Shown here one piece after another: positions 27,059-35,519 of a stretch of DNA of 64,000 bases. Position numbers and translations under genes: made by a program. Each line of letters opens with the position of its first letter. Positions within the stretch are counted from its first letter, which is position 1. This DNA is from Hoylesella nanceiensis DSM 19126 = JCM 15639. Its GTDB lineage: Bacteria > Bacteroidota > Bacteroidia > Bacteroidales > Bacteroidaceae. The stretch is from the NCBI RefSeq assembly GCF_000379965.1, contig NZ_KB904328.1:62001-126000 (forward strand), written 5' to 3'. The notes below the pieces were generated by a model, which had not been told where the DNA came from, ran no database searches, and worked only from the letters and a program-made list of their open reading frames with translations.

Positions 27059-27091
27059 ATTCTAAAGGTAATCGTTCTTGGCTTTAATAGA

Positions 27092-27133
27092 AAACGAGCA
27101 GAGGTATTGCAAGGGCAACATTTCTACTCGTTT
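27092..27133 (-). terminator. Candidate metK terminator
   Basis: Bases 27092-27098 pair with 27127-27133, with imperfect inner pairing, followed on the minus strand by a short T-run. It lies just after the metK stop at 27170. Confidence 0.45.
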
Positions 27134-27169
27134 CTTTATTGGTTTAGTCTTTATTCTTAATCAATCCGA

Positions 27170-28426
27170 TTAAAGATTAAATGCTTTTTTAATGCGTTCT
27201 ACTTCGTCTAACTTCTCCCAAGTAAAGAGTTCTACTTCAACTTCACGTGTAGGATGATAATGACTCGTAAACACTTTGGTTACAACCTCATTCTTTCTAC
27301 CCATGTGTCCGTATGCTGCTGTCTCTAAATACATAGGCTGACGTAGTTTTAAACGACGCTCAATAGCTTTCGGACGCAAGTCGAATAGTTCCTCAATCTT
27401 ACGTGCAATCTCGCTATCCGACATCGAAACGTTGCTTCTTCCGTATGTATCTACATACACATTAACAGGCTTTGCCACTCCAATAGCATAGCTCACCTGA
27501 ACCAACATCTCGTCTGCAACACCCGCAGCAACCATGTTTTTAGCGATATGTCGTGTGGCATAAGCAGCCGAACGGTCTACTTTACTTGAGTCTTTACCGC
27601 TGAATGCGCCTCCACCATGAGCACCTTTACCACCAAAAGTGTCTACAATTATCTTGCGACCAGTTAGTCCTGTGTCTCCATGAGGACCGCCAATAACGAA
27701 CTTTCCTGTTGGGTTTACAAAGTACTTGATATCATCATTGAACAAAGCAAGAACCTTATCTCCACACAGTGCCTTTACTCTTGGAATAAGGATGTTGATT
27801 ACATCAGCCTTAATCTTAGCCAACATTGCTTCGTCATTGCTATCAAATTCATCGTGTTGAGTGCTCACTACGATTGTATCAATGCGTTGTGGAATATGAT
27901 TTTCATCGTATTCTATGGTCACTTGGCTCTTTGAATCGGGGCGAAGATAACGCATTTCTTTACCTTCTCTGCGTATGTTTGCAAGCTCAGTCATCAACAA
28001 ATGCGCTAAATCTAACGACACAGGCATATAGTTTTCGGTTTCGTTTGTAGCGTAACCGAACATCATTCCTTGGTCACCAGCACCTTGTTCATCTTCGTTT
28101 CCGTTATCAACTCCACGGTTGATGTCGGCACTTTGTTCGTGAATAGCAGAAAGAATACCACACGAGTTACCATCAAATTGATATTCACTCTTAGTATAAC
28201 CAATCTTATTAATGGTCTTTCTTGTTATTGTTTGTATATCGATATAAGCCTCAGAGCTAACCTCTCCCATTACAACTGCTTGTCCTGTGGTTACAAAAGA
28301 CTCAATTGCACAGCGTGATTTGTCATCATATGCGAGGAATTGATCAAGCAAAGCGTCTGATATTTGGTCTGCTACTTTATCTGGATGTCCTTCCGAAACA
28401 GATTCGGATGTAAATAAATATGACAT
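27170..28426 (-). CDS. metK: S-adenosylmethionine synthetase
   Basis: The 418-residue cytoplasmic enzyme makes SAM from methionine and ATP. Signatures are clear: [18 protein letters not shown] at the N-terminus, [16 protein letters not shown] (methionine/ATP loop), and [32 protein letters not shown] in the central P-loop-like region. It is longer than E. coli MetK (~384), as is common in Bacteroidota. It is a single-gene unit with its own -7 element 36 bases upstream. No SAM riboswitch could be recognised in the short leader. Confidence 0.98.
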   Translation of the reverse strand: MSYLFTSESVSEGHPDKVADQISDALLDQFLAYDDKSRCAIESFVTTGQAVVMGEVSSEAYIDIQTITRKTINKIGYTKSEYQFDGNSCGILSAIHEQSADINRGVDNGNEDEQGAGDQGMMFGYATNETENYMPVSLDLAHLLMTELANIRREGKEMRYLRPDSKSQVTIEYDENHIPQRIDTIVVSTQHDEFDSNDEAMLAKIKADVINILIPRVKALCGDKVLALFNDDIKYFVNPTGKFVIGGPHGDTGLTGRKIIVDTFGGKGAHGGGAFSGKDSSKVDRSAAYATRHIAKNMVAAGVADEMLVQVSYAIGVAKPVNVYVDTYGRSNVSMSDSEIARKIEELFDLRPKAIERRLKLRQPMYLETAAYGHMGRKNEVVTKVFTSHYHPTREVEVELFTWEKLDEVERIKKAFNL

Positions 28427-28461
28427 ATATTACTATTTTTTATTGTTATGTTTACAGTCTA

Positions 28462-28469
28462 CAAAGGTA
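28462..28469 (-). promoter_or_regulatory. -7 promoter element of metK
   Basis: On the minus strand this reads TACCTTTG, matching TAnnTTTG, 36 bases before the metK start. No strong TTG was seen at -33. Confidence 0.5.
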
Positions 28470-28530
28470 GTAATTTTTTTGCATTTAAGTTGCATTTTAT
28501 GCTTTCTTATTCTCTAAGCCACATTAACTT

Positions 28531-28573
28531 ATAAGCCTTTAACACAACTTATAACATTGTGCTAAAGGCTTAT
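28531..28573 (-). terminator. Long hairpin between the thioredoxin gene and metK
   Basis: Bases 28531-28546 pair with 28558-28573 (16-base stem with one mismatch). It is 3' of the nadK-ABC-thioredoxin operon on the minus strand, although no clear T-run follows. It may end that operon or isolate metK from it. Confidence 0.5.
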
Positions 28574-28638
28574 TATCTTGTAAATTGTATATTCTTTGGT
28601 GGGTCACCCACTATATTTATAGGCTCCCAACAAAGCCA

Positions 28639-29163
28639 TTACTTCATCAAAGTCTTCACCATTGCTTCTACTTTGCTCACTTCTACAGTTGCAAGAAGTA
28701 CCTTTCCGTCTTTATCCAACAAGTAAAGCGAAGGAATCCACTGCACTCCGAAGACCTTTGCAACGGCACTTTCCTTCATTTTCTTTAGCTCACTCACGTG
28801 CACTTCGTTAATAGGTGCGCCGTTTCTGTTGATATATTTCACCCAAGCCTCTTTGTCAATGTCGAACGACACTGCAACAACTGTCAGGTCTTTACCTTGA
28901 TATTCTTTTGCAATAGCCTCTACATTGGGACTTATTCTGCGACAATCAGGACACCAAGAAGCCCAAAAGTCGATCAATACATACTTGCCTTTAAAATCTG
29001 ATAACTGCACTTTTTTACCTTCAGGAGTAGGTAATTCGAAATTAGGAGCTTGTGTTCCCACTTTCAATAGCGATTGTGCATACAATGAATCTAAATCTTC
29101 TGCCATAGCATTTGTTGTTAATCCGAGGAGCATAAGAACTCCCATTATTAGTTTTTTCATCAT
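28639..29163 (-). CDS. TlpA/ResA-like thiol-disulfide oxidoreductase
   Basis: The 174-residue exported protein has a signal peptide ending NAMA. The thioredoxin fold carries the redox pair Cys71/Cys74 in WASWCPDCR. Other landmarks are GTQAPNFELPTPEGKKVQLSDFKGKYVLIDFW and the cis-Pro region GVQWIPSLYLLDKDGKVL. It probably works in the periplasm on disulfide reduction. The CPDC active site differs from the CPYC/CGHC of classic thioredoxins and DsbA. Its ATG overlaps the stop of the ABC-transporter gene (ATGA), indicating translational coupling. Confidence 0.9.
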   Translation of the reverse strand: MMKKLIMGVLMLLGLTTNAMAEDLDSLYAQSLLKVGTQAPNFELPTPEGKKVQLSDFKGKYVLIDFWASWCPDCRRISPNVEAIAKEYQGKDLTVVAVSFDIDKEAWVKYINRNGAPINEVHVSELKKMKESAVAKVFGVQWIPSLYLLDKDGKVLLATVEVSKVEAMVKTLMK

Positions 29164-30842
29164 TTTTCGTGTTCTTTTATTATGTTTAATGACTGATTAC
29201 AATAATCTATCACAGCAGGACGATGCGTGATAAAGATAATTGTTTTTGTTTGATTTTCGAGAATATTATGTAATAATTGTCGTTCAGTATCAGGGTCTAA
29301 GGCACTTGTAGCCTCATCGAATATCATGATAGAACGATCTCTTAGCAAAGCACGAGCAATGCAAATGCGTTGCGCTTGACCCTCACTTAGTCCTCCACCC
29401 TGCTCTGTTACCACCGTTTCGAGGCCCTCTGGCAGTTCAAACACAAACTGAGCGCAACTCAAAGTCAATGCATTCTCCATCTCTTCCATTGTTGCAAAAG
29501 GGTTACCCAATAGCAAGTTCTCTTTAATTGTACCGCTCATTAAAGTGTTTCCCTGTGGAACATAAGAGATGTTGGCACGCATTAGCGGGGTTATGGTTTT
29601 GGTTTTATGCTTATCATATAAGCTAACCGACCCTTCAGTAGGCTCTATCAATGCCAAAAGCATACGTATAAGCGTTGTTTTTCCTGCACCCGTTTCTCCC
29701 AATATGGCTGTACATGAGCCTGGATAAAAGTCGAATGACAGCTGATTGATCACCTTTCGGTCTGGTTCATCATCGTAAGCGTAGCTGATATTGTTGAGCT
29801 TTATACCGCAAGGAGCATCGAAATACTCAGCTTTTCCTTGTTTTTCAAGTGGATCTTCCTCTAATTCCATCAAGCGTTCTGCCGCTGTTAGCACCTCAAC
29901 AAAGGCTGGAACGAGCTTTGTTAAACTACGAGCTGGACTCTGAATGCGGTTCACTAACTGCAAGAAAGCCACCATACCACCAAACGACAAACTATGATCT
30001 ATCATGCGAACTGCCGCCCATAAGAAGGCAAGAAGATAGCCTAAGCTGAATCCTAAGCTAAGAATTAGATTCGAGAACACGCTAAACACGGTTCTTCTCA
30101 TCACTCTTTGGCGCAACGTGTGTTGTGTACTCTCGAGGCGATTCACCATTTGATCGATGCTTTCGAGGGTCTTAATCAACATTCGATGCTGTATTGTTTC
30201 TTGCAAAATGCTTTGCACTTTGCTATCTGAACTGCGCACTTGAGCCGTAAAATGGCGCATTCTGCCCATATATAGCTTACTTAAAACAATGAAAACAGGT
30301 ATCATTGCCACAATAAGTAGGGCAAGTGTGGCATCCATCATCATCAAATAGAGGAACGCTCCGATAAACATTGCCAAGAAAGAGACCGTACTGGGCAGTG
30401 TTTCGGTTAAGAAACTCACCACCGTTCGCACGTCTATTTCGAGTCGATTCAATATATCTCCTGAATGAAACTGCCCCTTTCCGTGCCACTGCGAGCGCAA
30501 AATGCGGTCTAACATCTGCTGTTGCATGCGGTTTTGAGCCTTTATTCCAAGGACATTACTAATCCATATCGAGGCGATGTTCAATCCAAATCCAATGAGA
30601 ATGAGCAGTCCCATAAACGCAACCGACCAATAGATAGAGCCTTTTACGCTTCCTGCTGCCACATCAATAGCATGCTGAACCGCCCAAATTTGCATCAAAC
30701 TATTTACCACCGACAGCACACCTACAAGCACATTGAGCAAGGCTTGCAAACGATTTCCCTGCCAAATGCTCCATAACCACGCCACTACCACTTTCACAGA
30801 GTAGCGTGCTTGCTGTCTATTAAATAGTTCTTTTATTTTCAT
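29160..30842 (-). CDS. ABC transporter, fused permease and ATPase (exporter type)
   Basis: The 560-residue protein has an N-terminal type I exporter transmembrane domain (~20-310, about six helices). Its nucleotide-binding domain has Walker A GETGAGKTT (382-390), signature LSEGQ (485-489) and Walker B SIMIFDE (504-510), followed by SALD and the switch ITHRP. The signature is LSEGQ rather than LSGGQ, a recognised variant. Co-expression with nadK (10-base gap) and a thioredoxin-like gene (overlap) hints at redox, thiol or lipid export. The substrate is not evident. It probably forms a homodimer in the inner membrane. Confidence 0.93.
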   Translation of the reverse strand: MKIKELFNRQQARYSVKVVVAWLWSIWQGNRLQALLNVLVGVLSVVNSLMQIWAVQHAIDVAAGSVKGSIYWSVAFMGLLILIGFGLNIASIWISNVLGIKAQNRMQQQMLDRILRSQWHGKGQFHSGDILNRLEIDVRTVVSFLTETLPSTVSFLAMFIGAFLYLMMMDATLALLIVAMIPVFIVLSKLYMGRMRHFTAQVRSSDSKVQSILQETIQHRMLIKTLESIDQMVNRLESTQHTLRQRVMRRTVFSVFSNLILSLGFSLGYLLAFLWAAVRMIDHSLSFGGMVAFLQLVNRIQSPARSLTKLVPAFVEVLTAAERLMELEEDPLEKQGKAEYFDAPCGIKLNNISYAYDDEPDRKVINQLSFDFYPGSCTAILGETGAGKTTLIRMLLALIEPTEGSVSLYDKHKTKTITPLMRANISYVPQGNTLMSGTIKENLLLGNPFATMEEMENALTLSCAQFVFELPEGLETVVTEQGGGLSEGQAQRICIARALLRDRSIMIFDEATSALDPDTERQLLHNILENQTKTIIFITHRPAVIDYCNQSLNIIKEHEK

Positions 30843-30851
30843 TGAATATCT

Positions 30852-31739
30852 TTATTTGCGTTGATCTTTACCCCAATTCATCTTATCTTTCAACACATCG
30901 AAGTAGTGTTTGTTGTATCTTCGAACAATGTTCACCGTATAAGGGGCTTTAGATATTATCACTTCGGTAGTGTCTTGCAATGCTTTACTGTTGCCATCTA
31001 TCGCAACTAAGTAGTTATGCGAACGAGAATAAACTTTTAAATGCACCTTCGAACGATCGGAAATAATCATAGGTCGAACGCTAAGACTATGCGGAGCAAC
31101 TGCAGTTAAGCAGAATACTGAGGCCACTGGATCGATAATCGGACCGCCATTCGATAGGCTATAAGCCGTACTTCCTGTGGGAGTTGAAACAATTAAACCA
31201 TCGGATTGATAGGTAATTAAATGTTCATCGTCTACAAAAGTATCGATACTAATCATCGAAGCCATATCTCTTTTCAACAAAGCCACTTCGTTCAAGGCAT
31301 AGGAATGCATGTTGAGCTCTTCGCCTACGGTCTTTATCTCTAATGCTGAGTGCCTTTCTACGGTGTAAGTGCCTGCATAAATGCTGTCGATTACTTCAGA
31401 AATATAAGACGGAAGGGTATCTGCTAAGAAGCCCAAACGCCCTGTATTGATACCAATAATGGGCACTTCACGTTCCAATACCTTACTTGCGGTGCGCAAC
31501 AACGTACCGTCGCCACCAATAGACACCACAAAATGGGGCGTTACATCTAAGTCTTTGAACGACGTAAGCGCATAATTGTGCTTGCCAAGTGTCTTATTTA
31601 CAAAAGCCAAATAAGCCTCTTCAACCAACACGTGGGCACCTTTTTCGTGCAAACAGCTAAACAACTGATGCAAAAAATCACTGTCGGCAGACTGATAAAC
31701 GCTTCCAAAAAGCGCAAATGTTAATGGTGTTTGTGGCAT
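30852..31739 (-). CDS. nadK: NAD kinase
   Basis: The 295-residue cytoplasmic enzyme phosphorylates NAD to NADP. The diagnostic GGDG is at residues 75-78 (VVSIGGDGTLLRTA), followed by NTGRLGFLAD (the second NAD-kinase motif) and TPTGSTAYSLSNGGPI, then VAPHSLSVRP. Length is typical. It is the first gene of a three-gene minus-strand operon (nadK, ABC transporter, TlpA-like). A TACTTTTG element at 31827-31834 may be its promoter. Confidence 0.97.
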   Translation of the reverse strand: MPQTPLTFALFGSVYQSADSDFLHQLFSCLHEKGAHVLVEEAYLAFVNKTLGKHNYALTSFKDLDVTPHFVVSIGGDGTLLRTASKVLEREVPIIGINTGRLGFLADTLPSYISEVIDSIYAGTYTVERHSALEIKTVGEELNMHSYALNEVALLKRDMASMISIDTFVDDEHLITYQSDGLIVSTPTGSTAYSLSNGGPIIDPVASVFCLTAVAPHSLSVRPMIISDRSKVHLKVYSRSHNYLVAIDGNSKALQDTTEVIISKAPYTVNIVRRYNKHYFDVLKDKMNWGKDQRK

Positions 31740-31774
31740 TATTGCAGATGTTTTTACTTTTTTTCTTCACTTCT

Positions 31775-31808
31775 TTTGCTACACAAGAAATTGTTTTCAC
31801 TATCTTTG
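31775..31808 (+). promoter_or_regulatory. Promoter of the DJ-1 family gene
   Basis: TTTG at 31775-31778 and TATCTTTG at 31801-31808 are separated by 22 bases, close to the Bacteroidota -33/-7 consensus. The predicted start lies about 50 bases before the ATG at 31863. Confidence 0.65.
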
Positions 31809-31826
31809 CATAGCATTTGCATATTG

Positions 31827-31834
31827 CAAAAGTA
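31827..31834 (-). promoter_or_regulatory. Candidate -7 element of nadK
   Basis: The minus strand reads TACTTTTG, matching TAnnTTTG, about 90 bases before the nadK start. It faces the + promoter at 31775-31808, and the predicted transcript starts nearly overlap. Confidence 0.4.
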
Positions 31835-31862
31835 CAAGTTTTATTTATAATACTTCATTAAT

Positions 31863-32420
31863 ATGACTACAAAAGTTTATCTTTTCCTTGCCGATGGCTT
31901 CGAAACTATAGAAGCATTAGCCGTTGTTGACATTCTACGTCGTGGTGGAATTGAGGTGAAAACTGTTAGTATTATGGGCAGAGAGCTTGTTGAAAGTGCA
32001 CAAAAGGTGACGGTTAAAGCCGACGAACTATTCGAAAACGTCGACCTAAACGATGCATCTTTGTTACTTCTTCCTGGCGGTTTACCTGGTGCAAACTATC
32101 TAAACGAGCACGAAGGATTGCGCAAAGCTATTTTAAAACACAACGAAGAAGGAAAGAAATTGGGTGCTATTTGCGCTGCTCCAATGGTGTTTGGCTCGCT
32201 CAACCTATTGAATAACAGAAAGGCAACATGCTATCCTGGCTTTGAAAAGCATTTAACTGGAGCACAATACACTGGCGATTTTGTTACAATAGATGGCAAC
32301 ATCATCACTGCCAAGGGTGCAGCTGCATCGCTTGAATATGCTTATTGCCTATTAGAATGGCTCACCAATGCAGAAAAAGCCAACGAAATTAAGAGCGGAA
32401 TGCTTTATAATGAACAATAA
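31863..32420 (+). CDS. DJ-1/PfpI family protein (ThiJ/YajL-like)
   Basis: The 185-residue cytoplasmic protein has the DJ-1 acid-nucleophile pair: Glu14 in DGFETIEALAVVDILRRGG and the nucleophile-elbow Cys104 in GAICAAPMVFG. It also has LLLLPGGLPGANYL and a C-terminal GNIITAKGAAASLEYAYCLLEWL segment. Members act as deglycase/glyoxalase-like stress proteins or chaperones; the precise activity cannot be read from sequence. A YciI gene follows after 26 bases. It has a good promoter of its own. Confidence 0.93.
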   Translation: MTTKVYLFLADGFETIEALAVVDILRRGGIEVKTVSIMGRELVESAQKVTVKADELFENVDLNDASLLLLPGGLPGANYLNEHEGLRKAILKHNEEGKKLGAICAAPMVFGSLNLLNNRKATCYPGFEKHLTGAQYTGDFVTIDGNIITAKGAAASLEYAYCLLEWLTNAEKANEIKSGMLYNEQ

Positions 32421-32446
32421 ATTAGTAACAATATAAATTTAAGAAC

Positions 32447-32740
32447 ATGTTTGTTTTAGTAATTAAATACGAAAAAAGTATTGAAGAAGTAGATGCTGTT
32501 TTAGCAGAACACCGTGCTTATTTGCAAGAGAAATATGAGAGTGGACATATGATTGCATCTGGAAGTCAGGTGCCAAGAACAGGTGGTTTGATTATATGTA
32601 ACGCCGCTTCACGTGCTGAAGTAGACGAGATTATTGCCAACGATCCATTCTATAAAAAGGGAATTGCATCGTATAACGTCATCGAGTTTAACCCTGTTTT
32701 AAACAGCGTTGATAACTTTATAAAAGCACTCGGAAAGTAA
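32447..32740 (+). CDS. YciI family protein
   Basis: The 97-residue protein has the ferredoxin-like YciI/YCII pattern: MFVLVIKYEKSIEEVDAVLAEHRAYLQEKYESG with the conserved His at residue 23, then GLIICNAASRAEVDEIIANDPFYKKGIASYNVIEF. The His and the following Asp in NDPF are the putative active-site pair in the family. The biological role is unknown. It is probably co-transcribed with the DJ-1 gene and is followed by a strong hairpin terminator. Confidence 0.9.
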   Translation: MFVLVIKYEKSIEEVDAVLAEHRAYLQEKYESGHMIASGSQVPRTGGLIICNAASRAEVDEIIANDPFYKKGIASYNVIEFNPVLNSVDNFIKALGK

Positions 32741-32769
32741 TTCTAAACGAAGAACTTTCTCTTTGAGAT

Positions 32770-32879
32770 TTAAAAGCTATGCTATTACAACCTAATAGCA
32801 TAGCTTTTTTCATATAAAAACATTGATATTGCAAGCCGAAAGCATTGCTTTTGCAAGGCAAGAGCTACAAAGGCGATGA
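32770..32879. repeat. 22-nt palindromic repeat array H (4 good units, 1 decayed)
   Basis: Units start at 32770, 32792, 32814 and 32836, with a degenerate fifth at 32858, all in 22-base register. The first two units face each other as inverted copies and together form the 16-base stem of the terminator at 32772-32810. The array lies between the convergent YciI (+) and metalloprotease (-) genes. Confidence 0.8.
32772..32810 (+). terminator. Strong terminator of the DJ-1/YciI unit
   Basis: Bases 32772-32787 pair perfectly with 32793-32808 (16 bases, 5-base loop), followed by a run of T. The stem is made from the first two units of repeat array H. Confidence 0.88.
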
Positions 32880-32903
32880 ACAAAGGCTTTCCACTTAAAA
32901 GAG

Positions 32904-32944
32904 AAGCGACCGACAAATGTGCCTCAACACATCATCGGTCGCTT
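32904..32944 (-). terminator. Terminator of the SusC-metalloprotease operon
   Basis: Bases 32904-32913 pair with 32935-32944 (10-base GC-rich stem). On the minus strand a T-rich CTCTTTTAAG follows. It lies 44 bases after the stop of the last gene (32988). Confidence 0.75.
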
Positions 32945-32987
32945 TCTTATTCTATTCTCGGAAAATCATTTTCCGCATCAAATCATC

Positions 32988-35519
32988 TTACGATAACATC
33001 TTTTTCACTCGCTTTTGCAGCAACATATAGTGCGCTTTCAAGTCGGTATTCTTAGTGGTTGCAATGCGTTTCTTAAGCAGTTCGTTCAACTTCTGAGCAT
33101 AAAACAACAGATATTCTGACGAACGCCCAATGGTTGTGCCCCACATTGGCTCTGGTTCTCCATAGCCATTTCCAAACCCTAACAATGCTTTTTCAACATC
33201 ATTACTTTGAAGGTTGTGCACATTTCCCACCTGTTTCACATCGTTCACGCCCGAAAGCAGATAGTCTACATAAAGACGTTGCATCGACAAATCAGCCACA
33301 GAGAGCTGTTCGTTGCCTTCGATGGTTTTGCCAAACACGTCGTTATACACGTCTTCGCAATACTCAAGGGGTGAATATGAGGTTGAATCGAGATAGTATG
33401 AAAGACCTAACTTCGATGTTGCTATCATGGCAAGTGACTGCACATCACGAGCCATTACTTTGAATGGGCGGTTAGAACCAAATGCCAATTTGCGCTCAAT
33501 AGTGTCATTTCCCATCTCACCAAAGGTGCGAGCTTGTTTCAAAAGCCATAGAGCTGACTCACGTTGTTGCTGCTTTGGCACCACTTTATAGCGTGGAAGA
33601 CCCGACGATTCGCTTGTTTGATAAAGATAAATACCTGGCACATTGACATAAACATGGCGCACATAGCTAAACGCTTGCGACAATATTTCGTTATACAATT
33701 CGCCCTTTCGCTTGGTATCCTCATTGTCTGGAATCCACTTATCGAGGTTCTTTAAAATCACATTGAGGTTCTTCATGCCATAAGTTCCAGCCTGAACGGG
33801 GTTGTTAGTCAAGTCTTCTTCAATGGCAGAAGGGTCGTATCGTGTACTGGTTTGTTGCAATCCGTAACGATAGAAGGGGTCGCCTTGGTGCTTGTCTACA
33901 AACTTTTGCAATTCAAGTGATTCTTTCTTGTAGCCCATTTGATTGGGGAAATACTTGTAACCCCATTCAATTGCATAGTAATCATACACGCCTAAGTAGG
34001 GCGGTGTGAGCTTCACTCCTTTGTCTTGTGGCTGTGCTACATAGTTAAAACGTGCATAGTCCATGATAGAAGCAGTGGTTCCGTATTGCTGAGTGAATGA
34101 AACAGAGCGCAAAGAGTCGGTAGGAATGGCAGCCGAAGCAGCCATATTGTGCATCAATCCCAATGTGTGTCCAACCTCATGAGCAATGATATACTCTAAA
34201 GTTTCAGACACAATGTCGTCGGGCATGCGTGCAACTCGAGCACGAGGGTCTATCTGTGAGGTTTGAACAAAACGCCAATCGTCTATCGTATTCACCACAT
34301 CATTATACACAAGTACGGTTGCATTGATGATTTCTCCAGTGCGTGGGTCGGTCCAAGAGGGTCCCATTGCGTTCTCAACATCGGTTGGAAGATATCTAAT
34401 ACATGAGTATTTAAAATCATCTGGATCGAAATTTGGATCGTTAGTTGGGAAGTCTTGCACCTGAATTACATTCTTAAAGCCAATCTTTTCGAAAGCCTTG
34501 TTCCAACGAAGAATACCATTTTTAATGGCATTTTTCCACAATGTGGGGAACGTATTCTCGATATAATAAACAATTGGCTTTGTGGGTTCGGTGAGCTTTC
34601 CTGCAAAATAGGCTGCAGTGTCTTTGGGTTCAATTCGCCAACGCTTAACAAATGTAGCTTTTTCTACCTTTCCATTGGTTACAACATCTTTATTAATGAG
34701 GAAATAACCGATGCGAGTGTCGCTCAAACGAGGGGTCATTTGGTCTTGAGGGAGCAAGGCAAAGTTGAAGTTTACACCAATAGTTACGGGATAATTGTTA
34801 ATGGCACTGGAGCCACTTCTGCCCGAAAGACTAATGATATAATTACGTTCCATCTTTACACAAGCATTCTCTTCAAAGGCTTTAACGGCTGTAATGCGGG
34901 TTAAGTTCTCTTTTAATGAAGAGTTAACGGTGTAAGATCCAACGTTTTTTGCAATGATTGGGAAGAACCGATCCTCTTTAAGTAGAAACGAAGAAGCATC
35001 GAACACCACTGTATTTTGTTTGGTGTTGCGCACCTTTACGGGGAAAGTAAAGAAGTCTAAGTTATCATAATTGAGCTTAGAAGCTTGTTCGGCGTTCTTG
35101 TCATGCTTATCAAAAAACAAGTCGGTGTTCACTACTTGCATCACCACACTACTGTCTTTTTCAACAAAACGAACATGCACTAAGTTCGAATTCTTAAAGC
35201 CTAAGTCCCCTAATTTGGGGTTAGATACCGATGAAATAGTGGCTCCTACGAGCATATCTCTGCCCATAGAGCTTTTGGGAAGCTCTATAAACACTTTGCT
35301 ATCGAGGGTATGAAGGGTCATGAAAGTGCTGCTACTCGAAACTCGTTTGTTTCCTGTTAGAAAACGTTCGTAGGCATCTTTCTTCTCTGTTTTATTCTCT
35401 TGCTTCTTCTTTTTCTTGAAAAGAAATCCTGCTTGTACCTCATTTACCGACAAACCGATAAACAACACGAGCCCGAATGCACGCAAGAGCTGTGTAATTG
35501 TTAACGACTTATTTATCAT
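32988..35519 (-). CDS. Zinc-dependent metalloprotease, DUF5117/DUF5118 type (active)
   Basis: The 843-residue protein has a signal peptide (to about residue 30). The zinc site HEVGHTLGLMH is at residues 447-457, an HExxHxxGxxH metzincin-type motif with three His ligands and Glu448 as base. A region with SIMDYARFNYVAQPQDKGV follows. Flanking regions match the DUF5118/DUF5117/DUF4953 layout of large Bacteroidota zincins. It is probably periplasmic or surface-located and cleaves peptides brought in by the SusC/D pair of its operon. Its ATG overlaps the stop of the paralogue upstream (ATGA). Another in-frame shadow start is not needed. Confidence 0.88.
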   Translation of the reverse strand: MINKSLTITQLLRAFGLVLFIGLSVNEVQAGFLFKKKKKQENKTEKKDAYERFLTGNKRVSSSSTFMTLHTLDSKVFIELPKSSMGRDMLVGATISSVSNPKLGDLGFKNSNLVHVRFVEKDSSVVMQVVNTDLFFDKHDKNAEQASKLNYDNLDFFTFPVKVRNTKQNTVVFDASSFLLKEDRFFPIIAKNVGSYTVNSSLKENLTRITAVKAFEENACVKMERNYIISLSGRSGSSAINNYPVTIGVNFNFALLPQDQMTPRLSDTRIGYFLINKDVVTNGKVEKATFVKRWRIEPKDTAAYFAGKLTEPTKPIVYYIENTFPTLWKNAIKNGILRWNKAFEKIGFKNVIQVQDFPTNDPNFDPDDFKYSCIRYLPTDVENAMGPSWTDPRTGEIINATVLVYNDVVNTIDDWRFVQTSQIDPRARVARMPDDIVSETLEYIIAHEVGHTLGLMHNMAASAAIPTDSLRSVSFTQQYGTTASIMDYARFNYVAQPQDKGVKLTPPYLGVYDYYAIEWGYKYFPNQMGYKKESLELQKFVDKHQGDPFYRYGLQQTSTRYDPSAIEEDLTNNPVQAGTYGMKNLNVILKNLDKWIPDNEDTKRKGELYNEILSQAFSYVRHVYVNVPGIYLYQTSESSGLPRYKVVPKQQQRESALWLLKQARTFGEMGNDTIERKLAFGSNRPFKVMARDVQSLAMIATSKLGLSYYLDSTSYSPLEYCEDVYNDVFGKTIEGNEQLSVADLSMQRLYVDYLLSGVNDVKQVGNVHNLQSNDVEKALLGFGNGYGEPEPMWGTTIGRSSEYLLFYAQKLNELLKKRIATTKNTDLKAHYMLLQKRVKKMLS

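Noticed and set aside
26813-27160. Plus-strand 115-codon open frame over the DUF4271 start
   Set aside because: It is a shadow of the DUF4271 gene on the opposite strand and covers the metK terminator candidate.
28427-28638. Possible SAM riboswitch upstream of metK
   Set aside because: The leader after the -7 element is only about 30 bases and no SAM-I, SAM-II or similar core was recognisable.
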